Shown piece by piece: positions 9,002 through 22,767 of a DNA stretch of 64,000 nt (position 1 is the first letter of the stretch; each line of letters begins with the position of its first letter). The DNA lies in NCBI GenBank assembly GCA_050952465.1, contig JBMNKZ010000006.1, positions 62,001 to 126,000 on the forward strand. The letters are read 5' to 3'. The notes under the pieces were generated by a model. It ran no database searches. It was not told the DNA's origin and saw nothing but the letters and a program-made list of their open reading frames with translations. Source of the stretch: DUPU01 sp050952465. GTDB taxonomy: Bacteria; Bacillota; Dehalobacteriia; Dehalobacteriales; Dehalobacteriaceae. A program made the translations under genes and the position numbers.

Positions 9002-10132
9002 ATGTTTAATGAAAGCCATGAATTGATCCGCAAGTTAACACGGGACTTTACCCAAAAAGAGATAAAACCTGTTGCTGCCGAAATCGACAAAACGGGGGTC
9101 TTCCCCCGGGAATTACTGGACAAGATGGCACAGCTCGGTTTTTTTGGGATAAAAATGCCCAAGGAATTTGGTGGTGCCGGTGCTGATATTCGCTCCTATG
9201 CCATTGTCATGGAAGAGATCGCCCGGGTAAGCGGCGTAGCAAGCATTTATATTTCAGCGGCAAACTCCCTGGCTGGTGCACCTTTTTTGACGGTAGGTAC
9301 AAAATATCAGCAGGAAAAATATTTGCGTCCTATGATCGGCGGTACAAAGATCATTGCCTTTGCATTGACTGAGCCTGATGCGGGAAGCGATGTCGGTGCG
9401 ATCGCCTGTTCCGCTGTGAAAGAAGGTGATTATTATGTTCTCAATGGACGTAAATGTTTCATAACGGCGGCACCTTTGTCAGACTATATTCTGACCTTTG
9501 CAAAAACTGACCCGAGTAAGGGAATTCGCGGCATAACAACCTTTATTGTGGACAGCAAACAGGAAGGTGTTTCATTTGGCAAGCCGGAGGATAAAATGGG
9601 CATGATTGGCTGCGCTACTTCTGACGTGATTTTGGAAAATGTGTTGGTGCATCAATGTGATGTCCTGGGTGAAATTAACAAGGGTTTTACCACGGCGATG
9701 CAAACCCTTGATCTGGGGCGTGTCGGTGTTGCTTCTCAGGCAATCGGCATAGCGCAAGGGGCAATAGATGAGGCCGTAAAATATGCAAAGGAACGGAAGC
9801 AGTTCGGCAAGCCTTTGGCAAAATTCCAAGCAATTCAATTTATGCTAGCTGAGATGGAAACAAAACTTAACGCCGCAAAGCTTTTGGTTTATCATGCAGC
9901 AAAGATGCTTGACCAGGGGAAGCACTGCACAAAAGAAGCAGCGATGGCCAAGTATTTTGCTTCTGAATCAGCAATAGATATTGTTAGTAAAGCCTTGCAA
10001 ATCCATGGCGGGTATGGATATATCAAGGACTACCCTATTGAAAGAATGTACCGGGATGTGCGTGTCTTATCCATTTACGAGGGAACAACTCAGGTTCAGC
10101 AAATGGTGATCAGTGGCATCCTTTTGAAGTAA
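9002..10132 (+). CDS. Acyl-CoA dehydrogenase / ETF-linked enoyl-CoA reductase (CarC-like)
   Basis: The 376-residue flavoprotein has the standard acyl-CoA dehydrogenase length. It shows the FAD/substrate signature ALTEPDAGSD near residue 120, the QFGKPLAKFQAIQ helix and the C-terminal signature IHGGYGY. The catalytic base Glu360 sits in IYEGTTQ, the place used by short-chain enzymes. Paired with the EtfBA genes 12 bases downstream, it most likely works in the reductive direction: enoyl-CoA plus electrons from a bifurcating ETF gives acyl-CoA. It lies in one operon with the CoA-transferase and ETF genes. The chain length or aromatic nature of the substrate is not evident. Confidence 0.9.
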   Translation: MFNESHELIRKLTRDFTQKEIKPVAAEIDKTGVFPRELLDKMAQLGFFGIKMPKEFGGAGADIRSYAIVMEEIARVSGVASIYISAANSLAGAPFLTVGTKYQQEKYLRPMIGGTKIIAFALTEPDAGSDVGAIACSAVKEGDYYVLNGRKCFITAAPLSDYILTFAKTDPSKGIRGITTFIVDSKQEGVSFGKPEDKMGMIGCATSDVILENVLVHQCDVLGEINKGFTTAMQTLDLGRVGVASQAIGIAQGAIDEAVKYAKERKQFGKPLAKFQAIQFMLAEMETKLNAAKLLVYHAAKMLDQGKHCTKEAAMAKYFASESAIDIVSKALQIHGGYGYIKDYPIERMYRDVRVLSIYEGTTQVQQMVISGILLK

Positions 10133-10144
10133 GGGGGCTTTAGA

Positions 10145-10930
10145 ATGAATATAATTGTATGTGTAAAACAGGTACCGAATACAAAAGAAGTAAAGACCGA
10201 CCCTGTCAGAGGCACATTGATCCGTGAAGGGGTGCCTAGTATCCTAAATCCCGACGATGCCAATGCCTTGGAAGCAGCCCTTGCGATTAAGGATCAATAT
10301 GCCGGGACCCATATCACAGTGCTCACGATGGGGCCGCCCCAAGCTGAGATCATGCTCCGCGAATGTCTGGCCATGGGTGCTGATAAAGCTATTTTATTGT
10401 CGGATCGTGCCTTTTCGGGTGCCGACACCTGGGCAACTTCCAACACCTTGGCACATGCCATAAGAAAGATCGGTGCCTACGACATGATATTTACCGGCCG
10501 CCAGGCGATCGACGGCGATACTGCTCAAGTCGGCCCGCAAATTGCAGAGCGCCTGGGTCTCTCCCAGGTGACCTATGTACAGGAGATCAAATTAAATGGG
10601 GATAATTTGACGGTCCTCAGGCAAATGGAGGAGGGCTGCGAGATCATCGAACTGCAAATTCCTGCTTTGCTTACCGCTGTGAAAGAACTGAATCGGCCTA
10701 GATATATGACTGTCGGCGGTATCATTGATGCATATAAAAATGAGATTTCTGTATGGAGCCTTAAGGATCTTAATATTAGTGACAAGGAGGTAGGGATTAA
10801 CGCATCCCCAACTCAGGTGCTGAAGACTTTTACTCCTCCCCCAAAAGGAAAGTGTCTTATGCTTGAGGGTCCTCCAAAGGAAAAGGCAAAAGCACTCTTG
10901 GCCGGTTTACGGGAGAAGCATATTATTTAA
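10145..10930 (+). CDS. etfB: Electron transfer flavoprotein, beta subunit
   Basis: The 261-residue protein has the family start NIIVCVKQVP, the motif ILNPDDANALEAAL and the flavin/AMP-binding signature TGRQAIDGDTAQVGPQIAE. In bifurcating ETFs this subunit binds the FAD that accepts a hydride from NADH. It sits between the dehydrogenase (12-base gap) and EtfA (20-base gap) genes, so the three are almost certainly made together and form one cytoplasmic complex. The length is normal and no residue expected in the family is visibly missing. Confidence 0.93.
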   Translation: MNIIVCVKQVPNTKEVKTDPVRGTLIREGVPSILNPDDANALEAALAIKDQYAGTHITVLTMGPPQAEIMLRECLAMGADKAILLSDRAFSGADTWATSNTLAHAIRKIGAYDMIFTGRQAIDGDTAQVGPQIAERLGLSQVTYVQEIKLNGDNLTVLRQMEEGCEIIELQIPALLTAVKELNRPRYMTVGGIIDAYKNEISVWSLKDLNISDKEVGINASPTQVLKTFTPPPKGKCLMLEGPPKEKAKALLAGLREKHII

Positions 10931-10950
10931 ATGAAGGGAGGATACCGTAC

Positions 10951-12129
10951 ATGAGGGTGGAAGTGATTAAAGATAAATGTAAGGGGTGCAACCTTTGTGT
11001 TGATGCCTGCCCATTTGATGCCATAAAAGTAGAAGATAAGCTGGCCGTTATCTATGCTAATTGCTCCAACTGCGGTGTATGTGTTGATGTCTGCACATTT
11101 CATGCTATTACTAAAACCGAAACGGAACAGAAAATAGAAAATTTCGGTGCATATAACGGCGTTTTGGTATTTGCTGAACAACGTGAAGGTACATTGATGC
11201 CAGTAGTAATCGAGCTTCTGGGAGAAGGCAGAAAGCTTGCGGACGCCATTGGGACCCATTTGTCTACGGTGCTTTGCGGACATCATATCGGCGCACTTGC
11301 TGATGAGTTGATCACCTATGGAACTGATCAGGTTTATCTATGTGATGACCCCAAATTGGAAAGATACACCACTGACGGCTATACAAAAGCCATCAGCCGG
11401 TGTATTGACCGATTTAAGCCAGAGATCGTGCTTTACGGCGCAACACATATTGGGCGGGATCTGGCACCCCGACTGGCTGCTCTCTTGAATACCGGGTTGA
11501 CTGCTGACTGTACCAGGCTGGAAATAGATCCTCAAGACAAGAAATTATGTCAGACGCGTCCTGCCTTTGGGGGAAATTTAATGGCAACCATTGTCTGCCC
11601 GAAACACCGCCCGCAAATGTGCACTGTACGGCCGGGTGTTATGGAAAGGTCCCTCTATGATCTTAGCCGCAGGGGAAAAATCATCAAGGTCGATGTGACG
11701 ATCAGCGATGAGGATATCCGCACCAAAGTGGTGGGCTTTATCAAAAAGGTCAAAGATAATGTATCATTGACAGACGCCAAGATCATCGTCGCAGGAGGAA
11801 TGGGTATTGGTCATCCGGAAGGGTTTAAACTGCTTCAGGAGCTTGCCGATAAATTGGGTGGGACAGTAGCATCTTCCCGCGCTTGTGTAGATGCCGGATG
11901 GATAGATCGTGCCCGGCAGGTCGGCCAGACCGGTGTGACCGTCAAGCCGACACTTTATATCGCATGTGGCATATCCGGTGCTATCCAGCATTTGGTCGGT
12001 ATGCAGTCATCTGAGTGTATCGTAGCTATCAATAAAAACAAGGACGCACCAATTTTTGAATTGGCTGATTACGGTTTAGTCGGAGATTTGTATCAGATTG
12101 TTCCAGAACTGATAAATCAGTTGCTATAG
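10951..12129 (+). CDS. etfA: Electron transfer flavoprotein, alpha subunit with N-terminal 2x[4Fe-4S] ferredoxin domain
   Basis: This 392-residue EtfA is longer than usual because residues 1-60 form a ferredoxin domain with two complete cluster motifs: C10, C13, C16, C20 and C38, C41, C44, C48. The remainder is a normal EtfA with the C-terminal FAD domain (ASSRACVDAGW, QVGQTGVTVKP, YIACGISGAIQHLVGM). An added ferredoxin domain is characteristic of CarE in the caffeyl-CoA reductase complex of Acetobacterium and of related bifurcating ETFs, where it can pass electrons to soluble ferredoxin. It is the last gene of the operon and is followed by a strong terminator. Bifurcation itself is inferred from the architecture. 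Confidence 0.92.
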   Translation: MRVEVIKDKCKGCNLCVDACPFDAIKVEDKLAVIYANCSNCGVCVDVCTFHAITKTETEQKIENFGAYNGVLVFAEQREGTLMPVVIELLGEGRKLADAIGTHLSTVLCGHHIGALADELITYGTDQVYLCDDPKLERYTTDGYTKAISRCIDRFKPEIVLYGATHIGRDLAPRLAALLNTGLTADCTRLEIDPQDKKLCQTRPAFGGNLMATIVCPKHRPQMCTVRPGVMERSLYDLSRRGKIIKVDVTISDEDIRTKVVGFIKKVKDNVSLTDAKIIVAGGMGIGHPEGFKLLQELADKLGGTVASSRACVDAGWIDRARQVGQTGVTVKPTLYIACGISGAIQHLVGMQSSECIVAINKNKDAPIFELADYGLVGDLYQIVPELINQLL

Positions 12130-12210
12130 TTAAACCTTAGGCAAGCAACAGAATTTTCAATATAATCATGAAAAAGACGAATACAATTTATGATAAATAT
12201 TTTAATAAAA

Positions 12211-12256
12211 ACGGGGCAGCAACAAAGCGAAAGTTTTTGTTGCTGCCCCGTTATTT
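12211..12256. terminator. Bidirectional terminator between etfA and the penicillin-binding protein gene
   Basis: ACGGGGCAGCAACAAA (12211-12226) pairs with TTTGTTGCTGCCCCGT (12237-12252), with A-rich sequence before and TTATTTTA after. It can stop transcription arriving from either of the two converging genes. Confidence 0.85.
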
Positions 12257-12271
12257 TATCTATGTATATAA

Positions 12272-14743
12272 TTAGTCTTCATCATTTTCCTCGTCATCAA
12301 CATCCTGATCATGACTATTACCTTTACCCCGTTTTACCTGATGTTCAGATATTGAGCAGTATTCAGTAGGGGTAGTGCCCGGTTCAAAGGTTCTAAATTC
12401 TATGTATTCTTGAGGACATCCGCCTGTTTCTCCCTCATTGGGGTAATTTGCCAGGACAAAGTTACCGTTATTCTGTGGGTCTGTGCAAATGCCAATAAGT
12501 TCTGTTCCGGCATTTGTCGGAACTCCTCCATGAATTTGACATGTGGATGCGGGTAGGTATAAACCCGCATCCAATGCTTTATTATAGGCAAAAGTCTTAT
12601 TCAAATAGATTCCGGTTACTTTTGTAGGGCAAAAATCGGTAGCGATTTGTTTGCTTTCCGGACAGATGCTGGCTGCAACCCAGATATCAGATTTTTCGGT
12701 AGGGACATTATTCTTTGCAAAAATCTCATTCCTAATAAATCCATCTGGAGTTAAATCGCCAGGTAGTTTTCCAGTCTTAATATCTACCGCTTGAGATACT
12801 ATACCAGGTGGCCTGGTAAAGGGACTAACCGGTACTCCTTTAAGAGATTTTTCCATCACAGACTTCCAAATTCTAGCGGGGTACTGTCCGCCATAAACTT
12901 GTTTTAAATAGTTTGGATTCCCTTTATCATCCACATCTTCATCATATCCCATCCAAACCACTCCGACTAATTCCGGAGTATATGCGGCAAACCAAGCATC
13001 TTTATTGGAACTGCCTCGAACATTATTAAAAATTGGTTTATCAGGTAATTGAGTCGTTCCGGTTTTTCCGGCGACAGGTCTGTTCATCCTAGCTCTGGTT
13101 CCTGTTCCGGCATCAACTACCGTTTTTAACATATCCGTCATCAGGTATGCCGTTTGTTCCTTCATGGCAATAGTCTTCTTAGGATTAACATCCACGATGG
13201 TATTGCCTTTTTGATCTACTATTTTAGTGATCACATGGGGCTCTATATACACTCCCTGATTGTCAAAGGCAGAATATGCTGCTGCCATATGCAAGGGGGA
13301 TACACCGTGGGTCAAGCCCCCCAAAGCTAAGGAAAGGTTTTTGTCGTTTTTGTCGTCCAGGGGCAAGCCTAAACTCTTAGCGAAATTAAAACCTTCACTA
13401 ATTCCAATTATACTTAAGAATTTAACCGCAGGGACGTTCACTGAGTATTGAACGGCCTCTCGCATGGTAATCAGTCCTCGGTATTTGCCGTCATAGTTTG
13501 TCGGTTTATAGGGATGACTTGCCGTTCCAAAGGTTGTAGGCACATCATCAATGACACTGGATGGTGAAAAACCTTGTTCCAGTGCTGGGGCATAAACCGC
13601 AATGGGCTTAATGGCAGAACCAGGTTGTCTTTTAATATCTGTGGCCCTGTTCAATCCTCTTTTGGTTTCATGTTCCCGACCCCCGATCAGTGCTTTAATT
13701 TGGCCTGTTTTCGGATCCATGACTACCATTGCACTTTGGATGGGATCGGTAGTTGAACTTTTTGGGAAGTTGGATTCCTCATTATAGGCCTCTTCCGCTG
13801 CTTTTTGAACCTTCGGGTCTAATGTAGAATATATTTTTAAACCTCCGGTATATAGTAAACTGGAATCCAGGCCAGCTTCCTCCAACAAATCTTCTGCCTG
13901 GTCAATCACATAATCGGTAAACCAGGGATAGGCATAATGATTTTTCTTTTGATAATCCGTCAGATTCAGCTCTTCTTTCTTCGCTTCGTCTGCCTCTGCC
14001 TGGGTTATCTTATTGTAGCGTACCATGTTGTTTAAAACGACATTTCTAATGTTAATAGCATTTTCAGGATTCAAAAAAGGCGAATAAATCCGTGGGTTCC
14101 TCACTAGGCCGGCCAGCATAGCTGATTCCCCGAGGGTAAGATCCCCTACATCCTTGCCAAAATAATTCTGGGCAGCCGCCTGAACACCATTAGCCCCATG
14201 GCCAAAATAAATTTCATTAAGATAAAATTCTAAGATCTCGTCTTTGGTATAATGTCTTTCTACCTGAATTGCCAATAGAGCTTCTTTAATCTTTCTTTCA
14301 ATTTTCTTTTCTTGATCTTCTAAGATGGCGTTTCTGACTAATTGCATGGTTAAGGTGCTGGCACCTTCAGCAAAATTACGATTGCGGATATCAGCTATTA
14401 ACGCACCAAAAACCCTTTTAACATCCACGCCGTGATGCTTTTCAAAACGGACATCTTCCGTTGCAATAAAAGCATCAATCAGATGATCAGGTATAGCTGA
14501 TAATTCTACCGGAGTTCGGTTTTCCGATTTGTGAAGTTTAACCACCATATCACCATTGGCATCATAAATAAAACTGGTGCTTTCCACTGCCAAGTCTTCC
14601 GGTGACCACGCCGGTAGATTCTTAATAATTCCTAGTAAAAAACCTAAGCCGGAACCAAAACCAATAATAAATAAAAAGACTAATGTCAAAATAATAATCC
14701 GGGATGTTTTAATTTTACGTTTTTTTCTCTTCTTAGCTACCAT
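12272..14743 (-). CDS. Class A penicillin-binding protein (PBP1A family): glycosyltransferase plus transpeptidase
   Basis: The 823-residue bifunctional peptidoglycan synthase has a Lys/Arg-rich cytoplasmic tip and one membrane helix near residues 15-40. A GT51 glycosyltransferase domain follows (IATEDVRFEKHHG, EGASTLTMQLVRN, EIYFGHGANGVQAAA). The transpeptidase domain has the active-site SAIK motif in RQPGSAIKP, the YSVN motif and KTGTT. It ends in a long tail with a strongly acidic terminus. The start at 14743 is 7 bases from AAGGAGG; the ATG two codons earlier is too close to it. It is transcribed away from the glycosyltransferase gene at 15001, and three direct repeats lie in the shared upstream region. 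Confidence 0.93.
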   Translation of the reverse strand: MVAKKRKKRKIKTSRIIILTLVFLFIIGFGSGLGFLLGIIKNLPAWSPEDLAVESTSFIYDANGDMVVKLHKSENRTPVELSAIPDHLIDAFIATEDVRFEKHHGVDVKRVFGALIADIRNRNFAEGASTLTMQLVRNAILEDQEKKIERKIKEALLAIQVERHYTKDEILEFYLNEIYFGHGANGVQAAAQNYFGKDVGDLTLGESAMLAGLVRNPRIYSPFLNPENAINIRNVVLNNMVRYNKITQAEADEAKKEELNLTDYQKKNHYAYPWFTDYVIDQAEDLLEEAGLDSSLLYTGGLKIYSTLDPKVQKAAEEAYNEESNFPKSSTTDPIQSAMVVMDPKTGQIKALIGGREHETKRGLNRATDIKRQPGSAIKPIAVYAPALEQGFSPSSVIDDVPTTFGTASHPYKPTNYDGKYRGLITMREAVQYSVNVPAVKFLSIIGISEGFNFAKSLGLPLDDKNDKNLSLALGGLTHGVSPLHMAAAYSAFDNQGVYIEPHVITKIVDQKGNTIVDVNPKKTIAMKEQTAYLMTDMLKTVVDAGTGTRARMNRPVAGKTGTTQLPDKPIFNNVRGSSNKDAWFAAYTPELVGVVWMGYDEDVDDKGNPNYLKQVYGGQYPARIWKSVMEKSLKGVPVSPFTRPPGIVSQAVDIKTGKLPGDLTPDGFIRNEIFAKNNVPTEKSDIWVAASICPESKQIATDFCPTKVTGIYLNKTFAYNKALDAGLYLPASTCQIHGGVPTNAGTELIGICTDPQNNGNFVLANYPNEGETGGCPQEYIEFRTFEPGTTPTEYCSISEHQVKRGKGNSHDQDVDDEENDED

Positions 14744-14841
14744 GATCATGCCTCCTTGTATTTTGAAGAGGGTTAATTGCGAACATACATAAGTTATTAT
14801 ATCATAAAGATAAATCATATTAAATATATCACGAAATCCCC

Positions 14842-14884
14842 AAAAGTAGTGTAAAAGTAGTGTATTTTTTTAAAAAGTGGTGTA
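14842..14884. promoter_or_regulatory. Three direct 12-bp repeats in the divergent PBP/glycosyltransferase control region
   Basis: AAAAGTAGTGTA occurs at 14842 and 14853, and AAAAGTGGTGTA at 14873. The starts are 11 and 20 bases apart, close to one and two helix turns, so the copies lie on about the same DNA face. The block lies between two divergent cell-envelope genes. This is the layout of a multi-site activator or repressor operator; the regulator is unknown. Confidence 0.5.
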
Positions 14885-15000
14885 CTAATTGTTTCTAAAT
14901 ATAATTCGTAACCAAAATGATTTTTATTGGTGTCAGAAGAATTAATATTGACATCTGCTGTCTATACTAGATTAATGAAAAGTGAGAGGGTCAGGTTATT

Positions 15001-16119
15001 ATGAAAAAGAGTATTTTAATTTTTTCCGTTTCTATCGGGGCGGGCCATGACTCTGCGGCGAAAGCCCTGGAAATTAAATTTAGAGATAAGATTCCTGGTG
15101 TAAAAATAAAAATTATCGATACTTTCGAGTATATTAATTCTACGCTGCATAAGGTTGTGGTAGGCAGTTATATGGAAACTCTGAAGTTTACCCCAAAAGT
15201 ATGGGGTTACCTATATAACCAAGCTGAGTATGGGGACAGGATTATTGATTTAGGCCAAATATTAAATAAGCTTTTGTCATATAAACTACATCAACTAATA
15301 GAAGAATTCAAGCCTGATGCAATTATTTGTACCCATGCCTTTCCTGCCGGCATGATGTCTGTATTAAAAGCACATACGGGTTTATCCATACCGATAATTG
15401 TAGTACTAACTGATTATACGGTGCATTCCTTTTGGATTCACGATCATATCGACTATTATATGATCTCTTCTAATGAATTGGAACATGAGTGTATTAGCAA
15501 GGGAATGACTCCTGACAGCATTCGGCCCTTTGGTATTCCCATTAGAAAAGAGTTTATCACTAATTATGATAAAAAATTAATTAAAGAAGAATTAGGTTTA
15601 GATGAAAGACAGGTTGTACTTGTAATGGGGGGCGGATTAGGGTTGGGTGCAGTTCTAGAAACCGTAAAAAACCTGTTGAACAGTTCTCATGATTTGCAGA
15701 TATTAGCTGTTGCCGGTAAAAATGTCCGCTTGTACAATCAATTAATGAAAGTCGGGAAGCAGCACAGCAATCTCCATGTGTTTGGTTATATTGAGAACAT
15801 TGTAGAGCATATGTCAGTTGCAGATCTAATTATAACTAAACCGGGAGGACTGACTACAGCGGAAGTTTTGGCAAAAAAACTTCCGATGGTAATTGTTGAT
15901 CCTCTCCCTGGCCAGGAATACAGAAATACAGAGTTTCTCCTTAATTGGGGTGTAGCGGTCAAAGCGAGTGGGCCCCGGGCTGTTTCTTCGTTAATTAACC
16001 AATTATTTAAAAACAGCTTGCGGATGAAACACATGAGAGAAATGGCTGACTATCTTTCCAAACCTCACGCGGCGGATAATATTACTGATTTTGTGATTAA
16101 CTTAATTAACTTTTTGTAA
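15001..16119 (+). CDS. Processive diacylglycerol glycosyltransferase (MGDG synthase/UgtP-like)
   Basis: The 372-residue protein has the monogalactosyldiacylglycerol-synthase N-terminal domain (SVSIGAGHDSAAKALE, then CTHAFPAGM) and a GT28-type C-terminal nucleotide-sugar domain (VMGGGLGLG, DLIITKPGGLTTAE, PLPGQEYRN). It should add sugars from a UDP-sugar to diacylglycerol at the inner face of the membrane, making glycolipids and possibly a lipoteichoic acid anchor. TTGACA at 14948 could be part of its promoter, but the -10 is poor. It is followed after 41 bases by yunB, which may be co-transcribed. Confidence 0.87.
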   Translation: MKKSILIFSVSIGAGHDSAAKALEIKFRDKIPGVKIKIIDTFEYINSTLHKVVVGSYMETLKFTPKVWGYLYNQAEYGDRIIDLGQILNKLLSYKLHQLIEEFKPDAIICTHAFPAGMMSVLKAHTGLSIPIIVVLTDYTVHSFWIHDHIDYYMISSNELEHECISKGMTPDSIRPFGIPIRKEFITNYDKKLIKEELGLDERQVVLVMGGGLGLGAVLETVKNLLNSSHDLQILAVAGKNVRLYNQLMKVGKQHSNLHVFGYIENIVEHMSVADLIITKPGGLTTAEVLAKKLPMVIVDPLPGQEYRNTEFLLNWGVAVKASGPRAVSSLINQLFKNSLRMKHMREMADYLSKPHAADNITDFVINLINFL

Positions 16120-16160
16120 CCTTTGAGCCGCCTCTTCATATATTAAATATGCGGAGGTGA

Positions 16161-16835
16161 ATGTGGATTGTGTGGGGAAGAAAACGACGAAAAATATGGT
16201 TCTATTTTTTCTTTATTTCCCTAATGCTAGGTGGCTTTTTTGTCTATCTGGAAGTTACTTTACGGCCTGCTATTATTAAGGTAGCCGAAGCAAAGACTCA
16301 ACTAGAGGCAACAAGAATTATTAATGAGGCTGTTTATGAGAATATATCAAATATAAATTATCGGGATATAATCGAAATACATAAAGATAACGATAATAGG
16401 ATAGTTCTTATGATGCCTGACACGGTTAAAATTAATCAACTGGCAGCGAGTACTACTTTGGATATTGAGCATGAATTGGATGCATTAAAAACTCAAGGAT
16501 TTTCCGTGCCTTTAGGTTTGATCACGGGAAGTGCTTTGTTTTCCAACACCGGTCCACCTATTAAAATTGGAATAATTCCTATCGGTATTATTGATGTAGA
16601 TATTGATGATGAGTTTGTGGAGGCCGGAATTAATCAAACAAAGCATAGAATTTATTTGAATGTAAAAACAAAATTGCAAGTGGTTGTTCCTTTTATTAAA
16701 TCCGATGTGAATGTTGCCGTGCAAGTTCCCGTAACTGAAAGCATTATTGTCGGTCCCGTTCCTGAATGGTATATGAAATTTAACTCTCAAGAAGGTCCGG
16801 CTTTTCCTAATTTTAATCCGGTTACTTTAGATTGA
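16161..16835 (+). CDS. yunB: Sporulation protein YunB
   Basis: The 224-residue protein has one N-terminal membrane helix (residues ~13-32, FYFFFISLMLGGFFVYLEV). The conserved YunB body follows: RPAIIKVAEAKTQLEATRIIN at the start, then a beta-rich region containing GLITGSALFSNTGPPIKI. YunB is a sporulation protein under sigma-E control in Bacillus, needed for normal spores, but its biochemical role is unknown. The ATG follows GCGGAGGTGA. Upstream bases CCGCCTC could pair with this ribosome site. It is direct evidence that the organism belongs to a spore-forming lineage. Confidence 0.9.
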   Translation: MWIVWGRKRRKIWFYFFFISLMLGGFFVYLEVTLRPAIIKVAEAKTQLEATRIINEAVYENISNINYRDIIEIHKDNDNRIVLMMPDTVKINQLAASTTLDIEHELDALKTQGFSVPLGLITGSALFSNTGPPIKIGIIPIGIIDVDIDDEFVEAGINQTKHRIYLNVKTKLQVVVPFIKSDVNVAVQVPVTESIIVGPVPEWYMKFNSQEGPAFPNFNPVTLD

Positions 16836-16846
16836 TTGATTTTTTC

Positions 16847-16876
16847 AAAGGCACTGAGTTTAAGTGCCTTTTTTAT
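16847..16876 (+). terminator. Intrinsic terminator after yunB
   Basis: AAAGGCACT (16847-16855) pairs with AGTGCCTTT around a short loop and runs into six Ts. Between it and the first rRNA promoter at 17021 nothing else was recognised. Confidence 0.85.
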
Positions 16877-17020
16877 ATTAAAAAGTTATAAAAACCTTAA
16901 TTTCTAGGTATTTTTTCTGGAAAAGGAAACAAACTAAACTCGGTCATTTTTTTAAGCTAAATGTAAACATTCCAAATAAGTTGCATTATTTATCACCACT
17001 AATTTCCAGTGATTAGGTTG

Positions 17021-17265
17021 TTGACAATGTCAAGAGATGTTGTTAAACTAGTCAAGCTCTCGAGGGAGCGTTCCCCAAAAACTGTCAAGAAAATGGTAGT
17101 TGACAGCAGTTAGGGGGTCTGGTAAACTGGTCAAGCGCTCGAGAGAGGGCAAGGCAAACAAATGAAGATCGACTAAGAACGCAACATCGTGTTGCAACAT
17201 CGATCTTAGTGCATTCCGTAAAAGGCAAAAAAGATCTTGACAAACTCGAAAGAGTTTGAGAGAAT
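17021..17265 (+). promoter_or_regulatory. Tandem rRNA promoters, operon 1
   Basis: Three sites are visible. P1 is TTGACA 17021-17026 with TAAACT 17044-17049, and P2 is TTGACA 17100-17105 with TAAACT 17123-17128; both have 17-base spacers. P3 is TTGACA 17237-17242 with a weaker GAGAAT 17260-17265. After P1 and P2 the start region is conserved (GTCAAGC, then CTCGAG). Tandem strong promoters are normal for rRNA operons. A boxA-like antitermination sequence TCTTTGAGAACTGAACAG follows at about 17336. Confidence 0.8.
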
Positions 17266-17324
17266 GGAGATCGACTAAGAACACAACATCGTGTTGCAAC
17301 GTCGATCCTAGTGCATCCGTGCAC
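17165..17324 (+). repeat. Two copies of a structured two-hairpin RNA element in the operon 1 leader
   Basis: Copy A (17165-17220) and copy B (17266-17324) share the layout: outer stem AAGATCGA/TCGATCTT, inner stem GCAACA/TGTTGC, then a small hairpin GTGCA/TGCAC. In copy A the 3' arm of the last hairpin is degraded. The same element occurs four more times in operon 2 with compensating base changes, so the structure rather than the sequence appears to be selected. It is transcribed before 16S; a role in precursor processing or folding is inferred. Confidence 0.7.
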
Positions 17325-17512
17325 TGCGAAGCTGGTCTTTGAGAACTGAACAGTGAAAAGCCTGATGTTGTTCAGGAACCGGAAACAGGAGCAAGAACAA
17401 AGAGTTTAAGCTTCGATCCGGGGAATGAGAAACATTAAAAAAGCGAAACCTGGAAATAACTTTGAGAGAAGTAAAAACAGGTAATTCAAATCGAGCCAAT
17501 TAGACCTCGATA

Positions 17513-17580
17513 GTCAAGAAGCAAGAAGCTAGAGGCAAGAAGCAAGACTTCAGCCAAGCTTTGAAGCAAGTAGCAGTCTT
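17513..17580 (+). repeat. CAAGAAGC-type repeat insertion in the operon 1 leader
   Basis: Compared with the operon 2 leader, operon 1 has unrelated extra sequence here, rich in the unit GCAAGAAGC (17516-17545) and ending in the palindrome AGTCTTAAGACT. About 30 bases of it match, with few differences, the first arm of the intervening sequence inside the operon 2 23S gene (about 45348-45375). Confidence 0.6.
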
Positions 17581-17600
17581 AAGACTGATACGATAGACTA

Positions 17601-22444
<4,844 letters not shown>

Positions 22445-22504
22445 GAAAAGAAAACTAAGCATTAATTGCTCACTGTGTAGTTTTGAGAGAACAAAATACA
22501 TTTT

Positions 22505-22620
<116 letters not shown>

Positions 22621-22636
22621 ATCTAAATTTAAAAAG

Positions 22637-22662
22637 CACACCAAAAGGGTGTGTTTTTTATT
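22637..22662 (+). terminator. Terminator of rRNA operon 1
   Basis: CACACC (22637-22642) pairs with GGTGTG (22648-22653) around an A/G loop and is followed by TTTTTTATTTT. Confidence 0.85.
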
Positions 22663-22686
22663 TTAGGAGCCGGAGAATATTGAATA

Positions 22687-22749
22687 TTGACAAGATTATC
22701 TTTGTTCTATATTATCTTTACTATAAAGAATGTATAGAATATAGATAAT
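22687..22749 (+). promoter_or_regulatory. Promoter and possible autoregulatory operator of the marR-degV unit
   Basis: TTGACA 22687-22692 and TATTAT 22710-22715 are 17 bases apart. Overlapping the -10 and reaching 22749 is an AT-rich imperfect dyad with arms ATTATCT (22711-22717) and AGATAAT (22743-22749). Its place fits MarR-type self-repression, which is inferred. Confidence 0.6.
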
Positions 22750-22767
22750 GCGCCGGAGGTGAAATAA

